Source of the DNA: Rhodococcus maanshanensis NBRC 100610
Lineage (GTDB): Bacteria > Actinomycetota > Actinomycetes > Mycobacteriales > Mycobacteriaceae
Direction of reading: 5' to 3'
NCBI RefSeq assembly: GCF_001894865.1
Contig: NZ_BCXA01000007.1
Location: 1 to 64,000 of the forward strand
Length of the DNA stretch: 64,000 bases
Shown here: positions 60,762 to 64,000 of the stretch, piece by piece
Position numbering within the stretch: the first letter of the stretch is position 1
How the letters are laid out: each line of letters opens with the position of its first letter
The notes under the pieces: model-generated
What the model saw: only the letters and a program-made list of their open reading frames with translations
The model's database searches: none
Told to the model about the DNA's origin: nothing
Program-made: the position numbers and the translations under genes

Positions 60762-61547
60762 ATGAGCACCGTCCTGGTCGCGGGCGGCACCGGCACCGCG
60801 GGTGCGGCGGTGGTCGCCGAACTCCGCGCGCGCGGGCACCGGGTGCTGACCCTGAGCAGGCACTCCCCCGAGGGTCCCGCCGCCGACCACGTCACCGCGG
60901 ACCTGCTCACCGGCGAGGGACTGGCCGCGGCGCTCGACGGCGTCGACGCGGTGATCTCCGCGGTGAACGGCCAGACCCGAAAGACCAGGCCGGTGTTCAC
61001 CGAGGGCGCCCGAAACCTGGTGCGCGCCGCCGAGGCTGCCGGTGTGCGGCGAGCGGTGCTGCTGTCGATCGTCGGCGTGGACCGGGTGCGGTTGTCCTAC
61101 TACGAAACACTGACCGAGCAGGAGGGCATCTACTCCGCATCCGGCCTCGACGTCCGGATCGTGCGATCGACCCAGTTCCACCAGCTGCTGCGGTCCATCT
61201 TCGCCACGACCGCGCGGTTCGGGGTGATCCCGGCGGTCCGCGGCGCCCGCTTCCAGCCGATCGCCCCGACGGACCTGGCCCGCGCCCTTGCGGACGCCGC
61301 GCTGACCGAGTCCGCCACCGCAGGCGGCAGGATCGAGGTCGGCGGCCCGGAAGTCCGGACGATGCGTGAGCTGGCCGAGTCCTGGAAGCGCGCGACCGGC
61401 AGCCGGGCCCTTGTCCTCCCGGTTCCGATGCCCGGCGCACCCGGGCGTTTCCTGCGCGCGGGGTTGAACCTGACGACGGAAAACCGCTACGGCGCTGTCA
61501 CATTCGACGAGTGGCTGGCCACCGAGGCACCTTCGACGAGTGAATGA
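60762..61547 (+). CDS. NAD(P)-binding SDR-like (NmrA/atypical SDR) protein
   Basis: 261 residues, 4 nt after nadE. MSTVLVAGGTGTAGAAVVAEL is the GxxGxxG dinucleotide loop of atypical SDR proteins; VDAVISAVNG and RRAVLLSIVGVDRVRLSYY follow, with a YxxxK-like site weak or absent (YYETLTEQE). Such proteins often act as redox sensors or reductases of unknown substrate. Likely in an operon with nadE. Confidence 0.82.
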   Translation: MSTVLVAGGTGTAGAAVVAELRARGHRVLTLSRHSPEGPAADHVTADLLTGEGLAAALDGVDAVISAVNGQTRKTRPVFTEGARNLVRAAEAAGVRRAVLLSIVGVDRVRLSYYETLTEQEGIYSASGLDVRIVRSTQFHQLLRSIFATTARFGVIPAVRGARFQPIAPTDLARALADAALTESATAGGRIEVGGPEVRTMRELAESWKRATGSRALVLPVPMPGAPGRFLRAGLNLTTENRYGAVTFDEWLATEAPSTSE

Positions 61548-61561
61548 CAGGCGAGGGCTGA

Positions 61562-61816
61562 TCAGCCGCCCGCGAACGGGGGCAGCACGTCGACGCGCGG
61601 CGCGGCCACCAGAGCGAGGTCGCGGGTCAACTCGTCGCCCTGCAGGAATGCGGCGACCGTCAGCACCCGCTCCATCTTGGGACCGTGCCGCTCGACGAGC
61701 ACTGACCTCAGCGCCCCGAGGTCGGCCCCCTCACCGATCCGCACGGATTCCTCGGTGCACCCGGCCGCTTCCGCCGCGGCCGCGAAGTAGCGCACCAGAA
61801 TCGCCTGTTCAGCCAC
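61562..61816 (-). CDS. moaD: Molybdopterin synthase small subunit
   Basis: 84 residues. Ubiquitin-like: [18 protein letters not shown] and the terminal PPFAGG, whose final Gly-Gly is adenylated and thiocarboxylated. Supplies sulfur to precursor Z for molybdopterin. Overlaps moaA by 8 nt. MoaE and MoeB are not seen in the window. Confidence 0.93.
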   Translation of the reverse strand: MAEQAILVRYFAAAAEAAGCTEESVRIGEGADLGALRSVLVERHGPKMERVLTVAAFLQGDELTRDLALVAAPRVDVLPPFAGG

Positions 61817-62882
61817 CGATCGCCCCCATGCTGCGTTGCGGCGGTTCGAAACCCGCCGCGTTGATCCCGTGGCCCGCCCACTTGTTCCACATCGCGCCCC
61901 GCCACAACTGCGCGAGGTCCTCGTCGCTCGCGCCCGAGCGCAGCCCGGCGCGAAGGTCTATCTCGTCGTCGCTGAACAGGCAGGACCGGACGGTCCCCTC
62001 CGCGGTGAGCCTGGTCCGGTCGCAGTCGCCACAGAAGTTCCTGGTGACCGAGGCGATGATGCCTACCGTGGCAGGCCCGCCGTCCACCAGCCATTCCTCG
62101 GCCGGGGCGGAGGGATCGTCGGGACGTCCCGCCTCGGTCAGCTCGAAGCGCTCGCCCAGCACCTCGAGCAGCTGGGTCGCGGCGATCATGGAGTCGCGGG
62201 CCCAGGCATGGTCGGCGTCGAGCGGCATCTCCTCGATGAACCGGAGGTGACAACCCTCCGCGAGACACCACTCCAGCAGATCGGCCGCGCCGCCGAGGGT
62301 CTCGGGCATCAGCACGGCGTTGATCTTCATCGGCGCCAGGCCTGCCGCGGCCGCCGCGCGGATACCGGCCAGCACCGAGGGCAGGCGGTCGCGACGGGTG
62401 AGTTCGGCGAAGTGTGCCCGGTCGATCGAGTCGAGGGACACGTTCACACGGGTGAGGCCGGCGGCGGCCAGCGCCTCGGCCCGGTGTTCGAGTCCGACCG
62501 CGTTGGTGGTCATCGACAGCGGGATGCCCGGCACCGCCGCGGCGCAGCCGGCGATCATCTCCTCGAGGTCAGGGCGCATCAACGGCTCGCCGCCGGTGAA
62601 CCGGACCTCCCGGACGCCGAGCTCCTCGACCGCGATCCGAACCAGCCGGACGATCTCCTCCGCGGTCAGCAACCGCTCACGCGGGATCGCGGGCAGGCCC
62701 TCGGCGGGCATGCAGTAGGTGCAGCGCAGCGAACACTTCTCGGTGATCGACACGCGCAGGTCCCTGGCCACCCGACCGAACCGGTCGACCAGCTCGGGGA
62801 CGTCGGGGCGATCGGCAATCGACGGGTGGCTGTTGCGGACGCGCGGAAGCCCCATCTGGACCGCCCTGACGGTCGCAGTCAT
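61809..62882 (-). CDS. moaA: GTP 3',8-cyclase, first step of molybdenum cofactor synthesis
   Basis: 357 residues from ATG 62882; an upstream in-frame start adds 14 residues and cannot be excluded. N-terminal radical-SAM cluster Cys50-x3-Cys54-x2-Cys57 in [25 protein letters not shown], then the C-terminal cluster in [12 protein letters not shown] and VRSCLF, and a final Gly-Gly. Converts GTP to 3',8-cyclo-7,8-dihydro-GTP. Co-transcribed with moaD. Confidence 0.95.
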   Translation of the reverse strand: MTATVRAVQMGLPRVRNSHPSIADRPDVPELVDRFGRVARDLRVSITEKCSLRCTYCMPAEGLPAIPRERLLTAEEIVRLVRIAVEELGVREVRFTGGEPLMRPDLEEMIAGCAAAVPGIPLSMTTNAVGLEHRAEALAAAGLTRVNVSLDSIDRAHFAELTRRDRLPSVLAGIRAAAAAGLAPMKINAVLMPETLGGAADLLEWCLAEGCHLRFIEEMPLDADHAWARDSMIAATQLLEVLGERFELTEAGRPDDPSAPAEEWLVDGGPATVGIIASVTRNFCGDCDRTRLTAEGTVRSCLFSDDEIDLRAGLRSGASDEDLAQLWRGAMWNKWAGHGINAAGFEPPQRSMGAIGG

Positions 62883-62965
62883 CGCGTCATCAGCTCTGCC
62901 ACCCCACCAGTATGCGGCCAACACGGGTTGCTCGTCGCGCCGAGCGCCTGCCTAGGATTGGCTCC

Positions 62966-62986
62966 ATGCCGCAGGAAACGCCATGA
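62966..62986 (+). CDS. Putative leaderless hexapeptide upstream ORF of moeA
   Basis: ATG CCG CAG GAA ACG CCA TGA encodes MPQETP. A -10-like TAGGAT (62953-62958) ends 7 nt before this ATG, so the transcript could begin on it, and its TGA overlaps the moeA ATG (ATGA). Translation of it is a conjecture; the same bases contain the AGGAAA ribosome site of moeA. Confidence 0.3.
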   Translation: MPQETP

Positions 62987-64000
62987 CCAGCAGATCTGTC
63001 GAGGAGCACTCCGCCGAGGTGCAACGCCTCCTCGCACCGCTGCTGGCACCAACCGTGGAGGACGTCGCCGTCACCGAGGCGCTCGGACGGGTGCTCGGCG
63101 CTGATGTGCGCTCCCCGCTGGATCTGCCCCTCTTCCGCAACTCTCAGATGGACGGGTTCGCGGTCGCCGCCTCCTCGTTGGCCGCCGTGCCGGTGACCCT
63201 GCCGGTGACCGGGACCATCGCGGCGGGTCCCGCCGAGCCGGCCCCGCTCGCCCCCGGCAGCGCCGTCAGGATCATGACCGGGGCCGTGATCCCGGCGGGC
63301 GCGGACGCCATCGTCCCGGTCGAGGACACCGACGCCACCGAGGACTCGGTGACGATCCGGGTGCCGCGCCGGGCGGGCGAGTACGTCCGTGAGGCGGGCA
63401 CCGACGTCCGGACGGGCGACCTGCTGCTGGCGGCAGGCACCGCGCTCGGTGCGCGGCACCTGTCCCTGTTCGCGGCGGTCGGCCTCGCCACCGTCCCGGT
63501 CCTGCGCCGCCCGCGGGCCGCGGTGATCGCCACCGGCGCCGAATTGGTCCGTGCAGGCGAGCCGCTGCGGCCAGGACAGATCTACGAATCCAACTCGGTG
63601 GCGCTCGCCGCGAGCCTGACGGCGAACGGCGCGGACGTGGTGTTCGTGGACCGCAGCGATGACGACCTCGCCGTGTTCGGTGAGATCCTCCGCCGCGCAA
63701 CCGCTTCCGCGGATCTGGTGATCACCTCCGGCGGGGTGTCGATGGGCGACTTCGAGGTGGTACGCGAGGTGCTCACCCCGCTGGGCGGATGGTTCGGGCA
63801 CACCACCATGCAGCCGGGCGGGCCACAGGGCCTCGCCGAGATCGACGGCGTCCCGGTGCTGAACTTCCCGGGGAACCCGGTGAGCACGATGGTCTCCTTC
63901 GAGGTGTTCGTGCGGCCGCTGCTGCGCCGGTCCGCTGGCCTGCCCGCCGTCCCCCGTGAGGATCTCGTGCTGGCCGAGCCGATCACCTCGATTCCTGGCA
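62983..64000 (+). CDS. moeA: Molybdopterin molybdenumtransferase, 3' truncated by window end
   Basis: 339 residues visible from ATG 62983, the C-terminal domain continues beyond the window. Motifs: LGRVLGADVRSPLDLPLFRNSQMDGFAV with the MDG(Y/F)A motif, IMTGAVIPAGADAIVPVED, and TSGGVSMGDFEVV, LNFPGNPVST. Inserts molybdenum into adenylylated molybdopterin. Divergent from moaA, 100 nt apart. Confidence 0.96.
   Translation, partial: MTSRSVEEHSAEVQRLLAPLLAPTVEDVAVTEALGRVLGADVRSPLDLPLFRNSQMDGFAVAASSLAAVPVTLPVTGTIAAGPAEPAPLAPGSAVRIMTGAVIPAGADAIVPVEDTDATEDSVTIRVPRRAGEYVREAGTDVRTGDLLLAAGTALGARHLSLFAAVGLATVPVLRRPRAAVIATGAELVRAGEPLRPGQIYESNSVALAASLTANGADVVFVDRSDDDLAVFGEILRRATASADLVITSGGVSMGDFEVVREVLTPLGGWFGHTTMQPGGPQGLAEIDGVPVLNFPGNPVSTMVSFEVFVRPLLRRSAGLPAVPREDLVLAEPITSIPG

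Overview
High-GC actinobacterial chromosome, most likely a member of the Mycobacteriales (Rhodococcus/Nocardia-like). The grounds are the strong GC bias of third codon positions, many GTG starts and 4-nt ATGA/GTGA overlaps, several apparently leaderless promoters, and a gene order that, recalled from memory and not checked, parallels the Mycobacterium tuberculosis H37Rv stretch from about Rv3011c (gatA) to Rv3053c (nrdH). I cannot name the species.

Layout. 1-4.7 kb is an accessory, partly decayed zone: a secreted multi-domain serine protease (5' end outside the window), a scrap of a second copy of its C-terminus, a frameshifted IS110-family transposase remnant, and a secreted GH54-type arabinofuranosidase bracketed by a perfect 20-bp inverted repeat. 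4.7-7.5 kb holds a TetR repressor with two matching operators facing an SDR gene (which appears to start at ATT) and a sulfide:quinone-reductase-like flavoprotein. 7.5-13.2 kb: gatC-gatA, an ACT-domain protein, a GNAT, and a SoxR gene divergent from an SDR-queA pair. 13.2-18 kb: a malonate uptake/activation set (IclR, MatC-like carrier with an apparent frameshift, MatB) and a MerR regulator. 18-27 kb: a Cys-rich secreted protein, a DHFR-fold protein, ligA, a methionine-synthase-like protein, mnmA, cysteine desulfurase, a PlsC-like acyltransferase and a GNAT-fold protein.

27-41 kb is the conserved core: etfBA; the methyltransferase / GH57 / GT4 operon that in mycobacteria makes methylglucose lipopolysaccharide; a hexapeptide acyltransferase; a beta-propeller lipoprotein; two methyltransferases; enoyl-CoA hydratase; Nudix; and an ABC ATPase. 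41-47.6 kb has a leaderless MerR gene with its palindromic operator, a Pth2-like protein, serB, ctaD and a tandem-DUF427 protein. 47.6-51.3 kb is an iron/haem-uptake group behind an IdeR/DtxR-type box (two periplasmic-binding lipoproteins plus an HtaA-domain secreted protein). 51.8-55.7 kb is the class Ib ribonucleotide reductase operon nrdHIEF with a NrdR-type box. 56-64 kb carries a siderophore-interacting protein, FMN reductase/TetR pair, a META lipoprotein, an MTAN-like nucleosidase, an ammonia-dependent nadE, and molybdenum-cofactor genes moaD, moaA and moeA (cut by the window end).

I did not find CRISPR arrays, rRNA or tRNA genes, or a complete mobile element. The most interesting signals are regulatory (SoxR box on an SDR-queA operon, paired TetR operators, MerR-type 19-bp spacers), two start/reading-frame anomalies, and the inverted-repeat-bounded GH54 gene.
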